From an uncultured Actinomycetes bacterium (lineage in GTDB: Bacteria; Actinomycetota; Actinomycetes; Nanopelagicales; Nanopelagicaceae): DNA of 12,793 bases. Shown piece after piece: positions 1 through 7,079 of this stretch. The notes beneath the pieces were generated by a model. It was not told the DNA's origin, ran no database searches, and worked only from the letters and a program-made list of their open reading frames with translations. A program made the position numbers and the translations under genes. The number at the start of each line of letters is the position of its first letter. Within the stretch, counting starts at the first letter, position 1. The stretch spans positions 1-12,793 of the forward strand of contig CAIXDY010000027.1 of assembly GCA_903918325.1 (NCBI GenBank), in the 5' to 3' direction.

Positions 1-506
1 AACAGCGCCAGTTAGCGTTATTAGAAGAAAATAATGCAACGACTGCAACGAATACTCCTGGACAGAAAAGTATTTGGCCAGATAAAGGTTTCAAGGGCCG
101 TTCTACAATTCGCACAACGCAAGAACAGCGAGATAAAGCCGTTGCATATGCAAAAATTCAAGTCCTTGCCCGAAAGCCATATGTGTGGGGTGCGCAAGGT
201 CCAAACTCATTCGACTGTTCCGGATTAGTTTTTGCTGCATACAGGTCAGCTGGATTAGTGTGGCCGAACTGGGATCGCTTGAACGCTGCCCTTTATTCAA
301 CGTACACAATGCACGTATCCCTGAATGCATTGGTACCAGGGGATCTCTTGTTCTATTCATTTGATGGAAGTATTTCTAGCATCCACCACATCACCATTTA
401 TGCAGGTAACGGGATGATGTGGGAGGCGAATTCAAAGGGCCGGGGGCTCTTATTCTCAAATATCTACAGCATTAAGGGTCTTATGCCATTCGGTGGTCGG
501 GTCTAG
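1..506 (+). CDS. NlpC/P60 cell-wall peptidase, RipA-like, C-terminal part
   Basis: Partial gene that enters from the left edge; the open frame runs from base 3 to the TAG at 504-506, giving 167 visible residues. The first residues are Gln/Glu/Leu-rich and then Thr/Asn-rich, like the end of a coiled-coil region and a linker. An NlpC/P60 domain follows: the nucleophile lies in the motif DCSGLV (Cys at 216-218), then PGDLLFY, then HHITIYAG with the likely catalytic His at 387-389, and a Glu at 423-425 in the position of the third residue. A Cys-His-Glu triad is what Mycobacterium RipA uses. Such enzymes cut the D-Glu-mDAP bond in peptidoglycan stems and aid daughter-cell separation. A signal peptide is expected upstream but is outside the window. 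The family call is firm; the exact orthologue is not determined. The next gene, tilS, starts 9 bases after the stop. Confidence 0.88.
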   Translation, partial: QRQLALLEENNATTATNTPGQKSIWPDKGFKGRSTIRTTQEQRDKAVAYAKIQVLARKPYVWGAQGPNSFDCSGLVFAAYRSAGLVWPNWDRLNAALYSTYTMHVSLNALVPGDLLFYSFDGSISSIHHITIYAGNGMMWEANSKGRGLLFSNIYSIKGLMPFGGRV

Positions 507-509
507 TCT
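504..509 (+). promoter_or_regulatory. Candidate -10 element for leaderless tilS mRNA
   Basis: The hexamer TAGTCT fits the actinobacterial TAnnnT -10 pattern and includes the TAG stop of the preceding gene. Six bases separate it from the tilS ATG at 516, so transcription would start at or next to the start codon. No Shine-Dalgarno sequence precedes the ATG, which agrees with a leaderless message. The -35 position (about 481-486) is weak. This is inference from spacing and motif only. Confidence 0.45.
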
Positions 510-515
510 TATCGC

Positions 516-1466
516 ATGAGTTCGAGCCTGCCAGCAATTCGCGGTGCCGTTCGTCCTTTTCTTGAAAAACTTGAAGCCGGTGATCGGGTCGTTGTTGCTG
601 TTTCTGGTGGTGCAGATTCATTAGCTCTTGCTTACGCACTATCAATGGAGTGCAATAAGTTAGCAATTGCTTTAAGTGCGGTGACAATTGATCATCAACT
701 CCAAACAAATTCCAGCAATCAAGCATCAATCGTTGTAGAACAAATGAAATCACTTGGTATTGAATGTAGCGTCGTAAAAATTTCAGTTAATATTACAGAA
801 GGTTTAGAAGCATCAGCGCGTAAAGCGCGTTATGAAGCATTAGACGAAATTACTGCTGATGCAATCTTTTTAGGCCATACACATAATGATCAAGCTGAAA
901 ATGTTTTGTTAGGTTTGGCACGTGGCTCAGGTACGCGTTCACTTTCTGGAATGGCTGCAGTTAATGGAAAATACATTCGACCATTCTTATCAATCACTCG
1001 TGAACAAACTGAGAATGCCTGCGCCGAGGTCGGCTTAACTCTTTGGGATGATCCACACAATAAAGATTTTCAATTCGCACGAGTTCGCGTGCGCAATGAA
1101 GCTTTACCAACTTTAGAAAAAACTATTGGCCCTGGCATTTCTGATGCTCTTGTTCGAAGTGCTGCACTTTTGCGCGATGATGCCGATGCACTTGATTCAT
1201 GGGCAGAAGCAGAAATCGCAGGTATTGATCTGCAGGATTTAGATTGCACGCTGCTCTCAGACCTGCCACGCGCAATCCGCTCACGAATTGTGCGTCGGGC
1301 TATCTATGCCGCCGGAGCCCCTTCCGGATCGGTCACGGCCGAGCATGTTGGGGCGATTGAGGCGCTCATTTGCGCGTGGAATGGCCAAGGCCCCGCTCAT
1401 TTGCCGGGCGGTGTGAAGGTTGAGCGTTTTTCGGGCAGACTTTCGCTCTCACGTCACCAACCATAG
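516..1466 (+). CDS. tilS: tRNA(Ile)-lysidine synthase TilS
   Basis: Encodes a 316-residue PP-loop ATPase that attaches lysine to C34 of the CAU-anticodon tRNA-Ile, so that it reads AUA and is charged with isoleucine; cytosolic and normally essential. The ATP-binding P-loop SGGADS is at residues 30-35, the conserved HTHNDQAEN segment at 121-129, and the DPHNKD...RVRVRNEALP segment at about 179-198. The protein lacks the long C-terminal domain of E. coli TilS, which is usual for short actinobacterial forms. The ATG lies 9 bases after the previous stop with no ribosome binding site, but with a -10-like TAGTCT. The 3' part, from about base 1256, is far richer in G+C than the rest (over 60 percent against about 38 percent near 661-720), yet the frame stays open. 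hpt follows after 8 bases, the tilS-hpt pair being common in bacteria. Confidence 0.95.
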   Translation: MSSSLPAIRGAVRPFLEKLEAGDRVVVAVSGGADSLALAYALSMECNKLAIALSAVTIDHQLQTNSSNQASIVVEQMKSLGIECSVVKISVNITEGLEASARKARYEALDEITADAIFLGHTHNDQAENVLLGLARGSGTRSLSGMAAVNGKYIRPFLSITREQTENACAEVGLTLWDDPHNKDFQFARVRVRNEALPTLEKTIGPGISDALVRSAALLRDDADALDSWAEAEIAGIDLQDLDCTLLSDLPRAIRSRIVRRAIYAAGAPSGSVTAEHVGAIEALICAWNGQGPAHLPGGVKVERFSGRLSLSRHQP

Positions 1467-1474
1467 GGAGCACC

Positions 1475-2026
1475 GTGGATTTAGCAGCAGTCGCAGGCGA
1501 TATCGAACGTGTCATTGTTACCGAAGAAGCGTTGCAAGCGCGCATTAAAGAGCTTGCCGCACAAATAGATAAAGATTATGCAGGAAAAGATCTCTTACTT
1601 ATTGGTGTTCTAAAAGGTGCAGTTATGGCCGTTGCCGATCTTTCACGCGCACTTCAACGTCACGTTGAAATGGATTGGATGGCAGTTTCTTCTTATGGTT
1701 CAGGTACTAAATCAAGTGGCGTTGTTCGTATTCTTAAGGATTTGGATCGTGACATTACTGGGCGAAATGTTTTAATTGTTGAAGACATCGTTGATTCAGG
1801 TCTAACTCTGTCATGGTTGAAGTCAAACTTAGAGTCACGTGGAGTCGGAAGCGTAGAGATTCTTTCTATTCTGCGGAAACCAGAAGCAGCAAAAGTTCAT
1901 GTGGATGTTAAGTACGTTGGTTTCGAGATTCCAAGTGACTTCGTCATCGGCTATGGATTAGATTTTGATGAAAAATATCGCAACCTTCCATTTATTGCAG
2001 TGCTTGCTAAGCACATGTATTCCTAA
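1475..2026 (+). CDS. hpt: Hypoxanthine phosphoribosyltransferase
   Basis: Encodes a 183-residue purine salvage enzyme that joins hypoxanthine or guanine to PRPP, giving IMP or GMP. The PRPP-binding signature VLIVEDIVDSGLTL is at residues 99-112. The KGA loop is at 47-49, the SSYG loop starts at about 72, and the C-terminal GYGLDFDEKYRNLPFI segment, which helps bind purine and metal, begins at about 159. Its length is typical of the family. The GTG start is supported by an AGGGAG ribosome binding site at 1465-1470, which overlaps the tilS stop codon and lies 4 bases before the start. Translation is probably linked to tilS. The tilS-hpt-ftsH order is widely kept in bacteria, which strengthens the call. 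Confidence 0.95.
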   Translation: MDLAAVAGDIERVIVTEEALQARIKELAAQIDKDYAGKDLLLIGVLKGAVMAVADLSRALQRHVEMDWMAVSSYGSGTKSSGVVRILKDLDRDITGRNVLIVEDIVDSGLTLSWLKSNLESRGVGSVEILSILRKPEAAKVHVDVKYVGFEIPSDFVIGYGLDFDEKYRNLPFIAVLAKHMYS

Positions 2027-2061
2027 GAATTCATTCCCCAACGAAACGAGATATCGAAAAT

Positions 2062-4116
2062 ATGTCTGACGCCAAAAAGCCAGCAAAGAAGAGTTCAATT
2101 AAAAAGAATTTTTCTGGCACTTCAAAATCAAAGAAGCCGACAACGCGTTCCGGTCGAGTTTTTAAGGGACCACTTTTTTGGATTCTTGTAGCGATTTTGG
2201 CCGTATCAATCTTTGGACAAATTTCAGCAGCTGGAAATCGTTATACGCAGATTGAGACTTCACAAGCGTTAGATGCAATTTCTAAGTCTTCGGTTCAATC
2301 GGCCGAAATCGTAGATAAGGATCAAAAGATTCGCTTGATCTTGAAATCCGGATCAACGATTAAGGGTGCAACCAAGGTCGAAGCTTCATACGTAGCCCGC
2401 CAAGAACCCACAATTGTCGATGCTTTAACGGGTAATCCGCCTACCGATGGCTGGAATGTGCGCGTCCCATCGCAGTCATTATTAGTTTCATTTTTAATGT
2501 CGATCGTTCCATTCTTACTCATTGGTTTCTTGTTCTTCTGGATGATGGGCCAAGCCCAAGGTGGTAACAAGGTATTCCAATTCGGACGTTCAAGAGCAAA
2601 ACTTCAAAGCAATGATGTTCCGAAGACAACATTTAAAGATGTGGCTGGCGCTGATGAAGCCATTGCAGAACTTGAAGAGATAAAAGATTTTCTTGCTAAC
2701 CCAGACAAATATGGAGTACTAGGTGCGAAGATTCCAAAAGGCGTTTTGCTTTTTGGTCCTCCAGGAACTGGCAAAACTCTGTTGGCCCGCGCCGTTGCTG
2801 GTGAAGCCAATGTTCCGTTCTATTCAATCTCGGGTTCTGACTTCGTAGAAATGTTTGTGGGTGTTGGTGCTGCACGTGTTCGTGATTTGTTCAATCAAGC
2901 TAAAGAGAATGCACCCGCAATTGTTTTCGTAGATGAAATCGACGCTGTCGGTCGTCAACGTGGTGCCGGTATGGGTGGCGGTCACGATGAGCGCGAACAA
3001 ACTCTAAATCAATTGTTAGTCGAGATGGATGGCTTTGAAGAAAATACGAAAGTTATTTTAATTGCGGCAACAAACCGCCCAGATGTTTTAGATCCTGCAT
3101 TACTTCGTCCAGGTCGCTTTGACCGTCAAATTGCCGTTGATCGCCCAGATCTCAAAGGGCGTGAAGCAATTCTTGCAGTGCATGCTAAGAACAAACCACT
3201 AAGTGAAGACGTAAAACTTCTGGATTACGCACGCCGTACTCCTGGATTTACTGGTGCTGATTTAGCAAATGTTCTTAACGAAGCAGCACTTTTGACTGCA
3301 CGCGAAGAAAAGAAAGTTATTACGAACAAAGAACTCGATGAATCTATTGATCGCGTAATGGCCGGACCACAGCGTAAATCAAGGATTATGAGCGATGCTG
3401 AGCGTCGTGTAACGGCTTATCACGAGGCTGGCCACGCTCTTGTCGCTCATGCATTGCCACACACTGACCCAGTTCACAAAATTACAATCATGCCGCGCGG
3501 TCGTGCACTTGGTTACACGATGGTTTTGCCAGATGAAGATAAGTATTCAACAACTCGTAATGAATTACTGGATCAATTGGCTTACTCACTTGGTGGTCGC
3601 GCAGCTGAGGAATTAATTTTCCATGATCCTTCAACTGGTGCATCTAATGACATTGAAAAGGCAACTGCCCTTGCGCGCGCAATGGTCACTCAATATGGAA
3701 TGACTGAGGCAATTGGTGCGATCAAACTTGGCGGTGGAAGCACCGAACCATTCCTTGGACGCGATTACGGCCATCAACGTGATTATTCAGAAAACATCGC
3801 GGCAGTTGTTGATCGCGAAATCCGTAATCTTATAGAAAATGCGCATCAAGAGGCTTACGATGTTTTGGTTGCTAACCGAAAAATTCTTGATGAAATGGTG
3901 CTCCAACTTCTCGATAAAGAAACTTTGAATAAAGAAGAGATTGCAATCATTTTCAAGAAGGTTCGAGCAGTTACACCTCGTCCAGCGTGGACAGGCTCGT
4001 CAACGCGTATTCCTTCAGAACAACCACCGGTCGATGTTCCAGAACGCGTTGTTGAAGTAGTAGCTGAAGCTAAGAAGCCAACACGTCGAAAGAAGTCGGC
4101 AAGTGACGATAAGTAA
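2062..4116 (+). CDS. ftsH: ATP-dependent zinc metalloprotease FtsH
   Basis: Encodes a 684-residue inner-membrane AAA+ protease that removes damaged or short-lived membrane and soluble proteins. Order of parts: a basic, Lys/Ser-rich cytosolic tail (1-35), membrane segment 1 (about 36-57), an extracytoplasmic domain of about 80 residues, membrane segment 2 (about 138-163), Walker A GPPGTGKT (232-239), the pore motif FVGV (about 265-268), Walker B VFVDEID (288-294), a second region of homology ending in GRFDR (351-355), and the zinc site HEAGH (454-458) with Asp530 in TGASND as the probable third ligand. The C-terminal tail is Pro/Val-rich and ends in a basic stretch. The ATG at 2062 is the only plausible start before membrane segment 1, so the long Lys-rich N-tail appears real. 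The 35-base gap upstream shows no convincing ribosome binding site. The 3' end overlaps folE by 14 bases. Confidence 0.97.
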   Translation: MSDAKKPAKKSSIKKNFSGTSKSKKPTTRSGRVFKGPLFWILVAILAVSIFGQISAAGNRYTQIETSQALDAISKSSVQSAEIVDKDQKIRLILKSGSTIKGATKVEASYVARQEPTIVDALTGNPPTDGWNVRVPSQSLLVSFLMSIVPFLLIGFLFFWMMGQAQGGNKVFQFGRSRAKLQSNDVPKTTFKDVAGADEAIAELEEIKDFLANPDKYGVLGAKIPKGVLLFGPPGTGKTLLARAVAGEANVPFYSISGSDFVEMFVGVGAARVRDLFNQAKENAPAIVFVDEIDAVGRQRGAGMGGGHDEREQTLNQLLVEMDGFEENTKVILIAATNRPDVLDPALLRPGRFDRQIAVDRPDLKGREAILAVHAKNKPLSEDVKLLDYARRTPGFTGADLANVLNEAALLTAREEKKVITNKELDESIDRVMAGPQRKSRIMSDAERRVTAYHEAGHALVAHALPHTDPVHKITIMPRGRALGYTMVLPDEDKYSTTRNELLDQLAYSLGGRAAEELIFHDPSTGASNDIEKATALARAMVTQYGMTEAIGAIKLGGGSTEPFLGRDYGHQRDYSENIAAVVDREIRNLIENAHQEAYDVLVANRKILDEMVLQLLDKETLNKEEIAIIFKKVRAVTPRPAWTGSSTRIPSEQPPVDVPERVVEVVAEAKKPTRRKKSASDDK

Positions 4117-4705
4117 AGTCACGGTTACTGATGGTCGTGCATCAGGACCTTACGATCAAGTTCGCGCCGAGAAAGCGGTACGTGAACTGCTCTTGGCACT
4201 TGGAGAAGATCCAGATCGTGAAGGTTTGAAAGAAACACCGGCACGAGTAGCACGCGCAATGAAAGAAAACTTCGAAGGTCTGTGGCAATCCCCCGAAGAT
4301 GTATTAACAACCACTTTTGATATCGGCCATGAAGAGTTAGTTATTGTGCGCGATATTGAAGTTTTTTCGCACTGCGAACATCATTTAACGCCTTTTCATG
4401 GGGTTGCTCATGTTGGTTATATTCCAAGTGGAAAAATTACCGGTCTCTCGAAAATTGCGCGTTTAGTTGATATGTATTCCCGCCGCCCACAAGTACAGGA
4501 GCGCTTAACTTCACAGATTGCTGATGCAATGGTGGAGATTTTGAATCCGCTTGGGGTTATTGTAATTATCGATTGCGAACATTTGTGTATGTCAATGCGT
4601 GGAGTAAAGAAATCGAATGCACGTACAACCACTAGCGCGGTTCGCGGGGTTCTACAAAATACTGCAACACGTGCTGAAGCGATTAGCTTAATTACAAATC
4701 GGTAG
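4103..4705 (+). CDS. folE: GTP cyclohydrolase I (FolE)
   Basis: Encodes a 200-residue enzyme for the first step of folate synthesis, GTP to 7,8-dihydroneopterin triphosphate. Zinc ligands are visible as Cys91 and His94 in the CEHH motif and Cys162 in EHLCM, matching Cys110, His113 and Cys181 of the E. coli enzyme. GLSKIARLVD (114-123), RRPQVQERLT and the RGVKKSNART segment are family hallmarks. The GTG start lies within the last codons of ftsH (14-base overlap); no ATG or other good start occurs in frame before residue 52, so the GTG is accepted although the upstream AAGAAG is only a weak ribosome binding site. The overlap suggests translation coupled to ftsH. It heads a run of four folate genes. 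Confidence 0.96.
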   Translation: MTISKVTVTDGRASGPYDQVRAEKAVRELLLALGEDPDREGLKETPARVARAMKENFEGLWQSPEDVLTTTFDIGHEELVIVRDIEVFSHCEHHLTPFHGVAHVGYIPSGKITGLSKIARLVDMYSRRPQVQERLTSQIADAMVEILNPLGVIVIIDCEHLCMSMRGVKKSNARTTTSAVRGVLQNTATRAEAISLITNR

Positions 4706-4710
4706 TTGCC

Positions 4711-5466
4711 ATGATTGTCATGGGTATTCTCAATGTCACACCCGATTCATTTGCCGACGGTGGTCGCCACAATAATTTAGATGCAGCAGTAAAGCGTGGT
4801 TTGGAAATGCTGACTGAAGGCGTTGACATCATTGATATCGGTGGCGAATCAACTAAACCAGGGGTTGAACGAGTTTCCGAGATTGAAGAGTTAGCGCGCG
4901 TGATTCCAGTTATAACCGAGTTAGCTAAACATGGTGCTCGAATGAGCATCGACACAATGCGAGCAAGTACAGCAAGCGCGGCAGTCGCAGCCGGTGCAGC
5001 AATTATTAATGATGTAAGTAGTGGTTTAGCTGACCCAGAGATGCTGCCAACTGCTGGCGCATTGGGCGTTCCTTACATTGCTATGCATTGGCGTGGGCAT
5101 TCCAAAGATATGAATTCACGAGCGGTATATGACGACGTAGTTAAAGATGTCATTTCTGAATTACAGGAACGCATAAGCGCAGCGCTAGATGCTGGAATTT
5201 CTAAAGATCATTTAATTATTGATCCAGGTATTGGTTTTGCTAAAGATGCTCACCACAACTGGGAAATCATTGATTCCATTGAAGATTTCGTGGCCATGGG
5301 TTATCCCGTGTTAATTGGTGCTTCGCGCAAACGTTTCTTAGGTGGCGATAATCCGGATTCACGCGAGGCAGCAACGATTGAACTCACTAAGCGCCTATCT
5401 ACTTCCGGCATTTGGGGAGTTAGAGTTCATTCTGTGAAACCACATAAGGAAGTTTTAGGCGCATGA
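4711..5466 (+). CDS. folP: Dihydropteroate synthase (FolP)
   Basis: Encodes a 251-residue TIM-barrel enzyme that condenses 6-hydroxymethyl-dihydropterin diphosphate with p-aminobenzoate; the target of sulfonamides. The signature MGILNVTPDSF is at residues 4-14, the loop-2 motif GGEST at 44-48, DPGIGFAK at 171-178, GASRKRF at 203-209, and RVHSVK near the C-terminus (RVHDV is more usual). In loop 2 the sequence reads ESTKPG where ESTRPG is most common, a conservative Arg-to-Lys change at a residue that contacts the pterin diphosphate in E. coli DHPS. The N-terminus is very short, starting only three residues before the signature, and there is no clear ribosome binding site in the 5-base gap after folE. 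The stop overlaps the folB start as ATGA, implying coupled translation. Confidence 0.96.
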   Translation: MIVMGILNVTPDSFADGGRHNNLDAAVKRGLEMLTEGVDIIDIGGESTKPGVERVSEIEELARVIPVITELAKHGARMSIDTMRASTASAAVAAGAAIINDVSSGLADPEMLPTAGALGVPYIAMHWRGHSKDMNSRAVYDDVVKDVISELQERISAALDAGISKDHLIIDPGIGFAKDAHHNWEIIDSIEDFVAMGYPVLIGASRKRFLGGDNPDSREAATIELTKRLSTSGIWGVRVHSVKPHKEVLGA

Positions 5467-5825
5467 GTGATCAGATAAGTCTGAGCGGCATCCATGGCTT
5501 TGGGTATCACGGTCTCTTTGACCATGAACGACGTGACGGACAGGATTTTTACGTTGATGTGGTTTTAGAACTTGATCTCACTGCGGCATCCACGAGTGAT
5601 CAAATTGACGACACTGTTAATTATGGCGCCATAAGTGAATTAGTCGTACAAGAAATTACTTCAAATCCAGTCAATCTTATTGAAAAACTAGCTGGAAGAA
5701 TTGCCATAAGAATATTGAAAGAACATTTAAAAATTGTAGTTGTAAATGTCACCGTACATAAACCCCAAGCGCCAGTGGATGCACAGTTAAAAGATATTGC
5801 CGTGCAAGTAACCCGTAAGCGATGA
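5463..5825 (+). CDS. folB: Dihydroneopterin aldolase (FolB)
   Basis: Encodes a 120-residue enzyme that splits 7,8-dihydroneopterin into 6-hydroxymethyl-dihydropterin and glycolaldehyde. The active-site residues fall at the same numbers as in the Staphylococcus aureus enzyme: Glu22 (in GLFDHERRDGQ), Tyr54 (TVNYG) and Lys100 (VTVHKP). Length is typical. The ATG overlaps the folP stop in an ATGA junction, and its own stop overlaps the folK start in the same way, so folP, folB and folK form a tightly coupled set. The nudix gene found between folP and folB in some actinobacteria, which could remove diphosphate from the folE product, is absent here. Confidence 0.95.
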   Translation: MSDQISLSGIHGFGYHGLFDHERRDGQDFYVDVVLELDLTAASTSDQIDDTVNYGAISELVVQEITSNPVNLIEKLAGRIAIRILKEHLKIVVVNVTVHKPQAPVDAQLKDIAVQVTRKR

Positions 5826-6277
5826 AGGCAGTAATTGCACTTGGTGCAAATATTGGTAACCCTCAAGAAAATTTAGATGTAGCAGTTGCACTTTTAAAAG
5901 AAGCTACTGACGTTATTGCGGTTTCAAACTATTATCAAACAGCACCGGTGGGCGGGCCAGAACAACCTGATTATTTGAATGCAGTCTGCATTATTGAAAG
6001 TGAATTACCCGCGATGGATTTACTTTCCTTATTGCATGGAATTGAAAAATCGATGGGTCGTGAAAGATTAGAACATTGGGGCCCACGAACTATTGATCTG
6101 GATCTGATTCAATTTGGCACACTTTTAAGTAAAAGTGATGAATTACAACTTCCACATCCGCGTGCGCATGAGCGTCGTTTTGTTCTAGAGCCTTGGCTAG
6201 AGATTGAACCCGAGGCGATATTGCTAACTCACGGTCGAATAAGCCAGCTTTTGGAGCAATTGCCTAAGTCGTCGTAA
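5822..6277 (+). CDS. folK: 6-hydroxymethyl-7,8-dihydropterin pyrophosphokinase (FolK)
   Basis: Encodes a 151-residue kinase that moves diphosphate from ATP to 6-hydroxymethyl-dihydropterin, making the substrate of FolP. Visible motifs are ALGANIGNPQENL (6-18), the HPPK signature GPRTIDLDLI (87-96) with metal-binding Asp92 and Asp94, and PHPRAHERRFVLEPW (111-125). Length is near the family norm. The start is fixed by the ATGA overlap with folB. In Streptomyces-like genomes a DUF3180 membrane protein gene usually follows; here it is missing and panC comes after a 46-base gap. Confidence 0.95.
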   Translation: MKAVIALGANIGNPQENLDVAVALLKEATDVIAVSNYYQTAPVGGPEQPDYLNAVCIIESELPAMDLLSLLHGIEKSMGRERLEHWGPRTIDLDLIQFGTLLSKSDELQLPHPRAHERRFVLEPWLEIEPEAILLTHGRISQLLEQLPKSS

Positions 6278-6280
6278 ACT
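6251..6280 (+). promoter_or_regulatory. Possible weak promoter for panC
   Basis: TTGGAG at 6251-6256 and TAAACT at 6275-6280 are 18 bases apart and would start transcription about 37 bases before panC. The -10 includes the folK stop codon. The match to the -35 consensus is poor, so this is a low-confidence suggestion, made because the 46-base gap before panC is the first break after the closely packed folate genes. Confidence 0.25.
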
Positions 6281-6312
6281 TAGCCACATCTTGCCCGGTA
6301 CCTGAAAGGACT

Positions 6313-6316
6313 GGAG
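6313..6316 (+). promoter_or_regulatory. Ribosome binding site deciding the panC start
   Basis: GGAG lies 7 bases before the ATG at 6324. An in-frame TGA at 6303-6305 blocks any upstream extension beyond a few codons, so this site fixes the unusually short PanC N-terminus. Confidence 0.7.
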
Positions 6317-6323
6317 CCACACG

Positions 6324-7079
6324 ATGACTGTTTTAGTGCCAACTATGGGCGCCCTGCATAAGGGTCACCAAGCGTTGATTAAACGTGCCCGTAGCTTAAG
6401 TAAAGAAGTTGTCGTCAGTATTTTTATTAATCCACTTCAATTTGAAAACAAAGATGACTTAGAAAAGTACCCGCGTAGCCCAGAAAAAGATATTCAATTG
6501 GCAACTTTGGCTGGGGCTACTGAAATTTGGTTACCAGAGTACGAAGAGATTTACCCTGGTGATATTTCGAAATTAAGCGCTGGACCACTTGGTCAGATTT
6601 TCGAGGGCAAGTCCCGTCCCGAACATTTTGATGGCGTCGTAACGGTTGTTAATCGCCTTTTTGAAATTGTTAAACCAACTACGGCAGTTTTCGGCGAAAA
6701 GGATTTTCAACAGTTAGCCATTATTAAAGCGATGAAAAGTAAAGTTGAAATTATTGGCGTACCAACCGTTCGCGAATTTGATGGCTTAGCCCTTTCATCC
6801 AGAAATATTCGTTTAACCGAGCAAGGTCGTGTGAGTGCCAACGTTATTCATCGTGCTTTAGCTGCGGCGCATTTAGCACCAACGGTGGCGATTGCTCAGG
6901 AAATTATTGATACGACCCTTGCGACCGAACCCGCATTTAAATGTGATTATGCGGCAATTATTGATGAGAACACTTTTGAATTTGCCAATGAAACAACTAA
7001 ACACAAACGAGCGATTATTGCGGGTTGGATTGATGGAATCCGCTTAATTGACAATATGCGAATGGGAGAGGGGCGATAA
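6324..7079 (+). CDS. panC: Pantothenate synthetase (PanC), short N-terminus
   Basis: Encodes a 251-residue ligase that joins pantoate and beta-alanine with ATP to form pantothenate (vitamin B5). Motifs: PTMGALHKGH (6-15, with the two active-site His of the HIGH-like motif), FINPLQF (34-40; FVNPTQF is usual), EGKSRPEHFDGVVTVVNRLF (94-113), GEKDFQQL (124-131) and the KMSKS-like LALSSRN (155-161). The protein begins only five residues before PTMG, whereas most family members have 20 or more residues there. An in-frame stop shortly upstream and a GGAG site 7 bases before the ATG show that this start is real unless the region has a frameshift. All nucleotide-binding motifs remain, so activity is expected. 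panD and the DUF2520 gene often found nearby are absent. coaX starts at the next base after the stop. Confidence 0.95.
   Translation: MTVLVPTMGALHKGHQALIKRARSLSKEVVVSIFINPLQFENKDDLEKYPRSPEKDIQLATLAGATEIWLPEYEEIYPGDISKLSAGPLGQIFEGKSRPEHFDGVVTVVNRLFEIVKPTTAVFGEKDFQQLAIIKAMKSKVEIIGVPTVREFDGLALSSRNIRLTEQGRVSANVIHRALAAAHLAPTVAIAQEIIDTTLATEPAFKCDYAAIIDENTFEFANETTKHKRAIIAGWIDGIRLIDNMRMGEGR
7064..7073 (+). promoter_or_regulatory. Purine-rich ribosome binding site of coaX
   Basis: The run GGGAGAGGGG lies within the last codons of panC and ends 6 bases before the coaX GTG at 7080. It supports the GTG start, which directly abuts the panC TAA. Confidence 0.7.

Noticed and set aside
1256..1466. Idea that tilS is truncated or fused because it lacks the E. 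coli C-terminal domain
   Set aside because: Short TilS proteins of about 300-340 residues are normal in actinobacteria, and the frame ends cleanly before hpt.
2027..2061. Leaderless promoter for ftsH
   Set aside because: The hexamer six bases before the ATG is GATATC, which does not fit TAnnnT, and nothing else in the gap is convincing.
2322..2810. Minus-strand open frames inside ftsH
   Set aside because: They mirror well-supported ftsH codons and their translations show no family features; similar antisense frames occur inside folE, folP, coaX and clpC.
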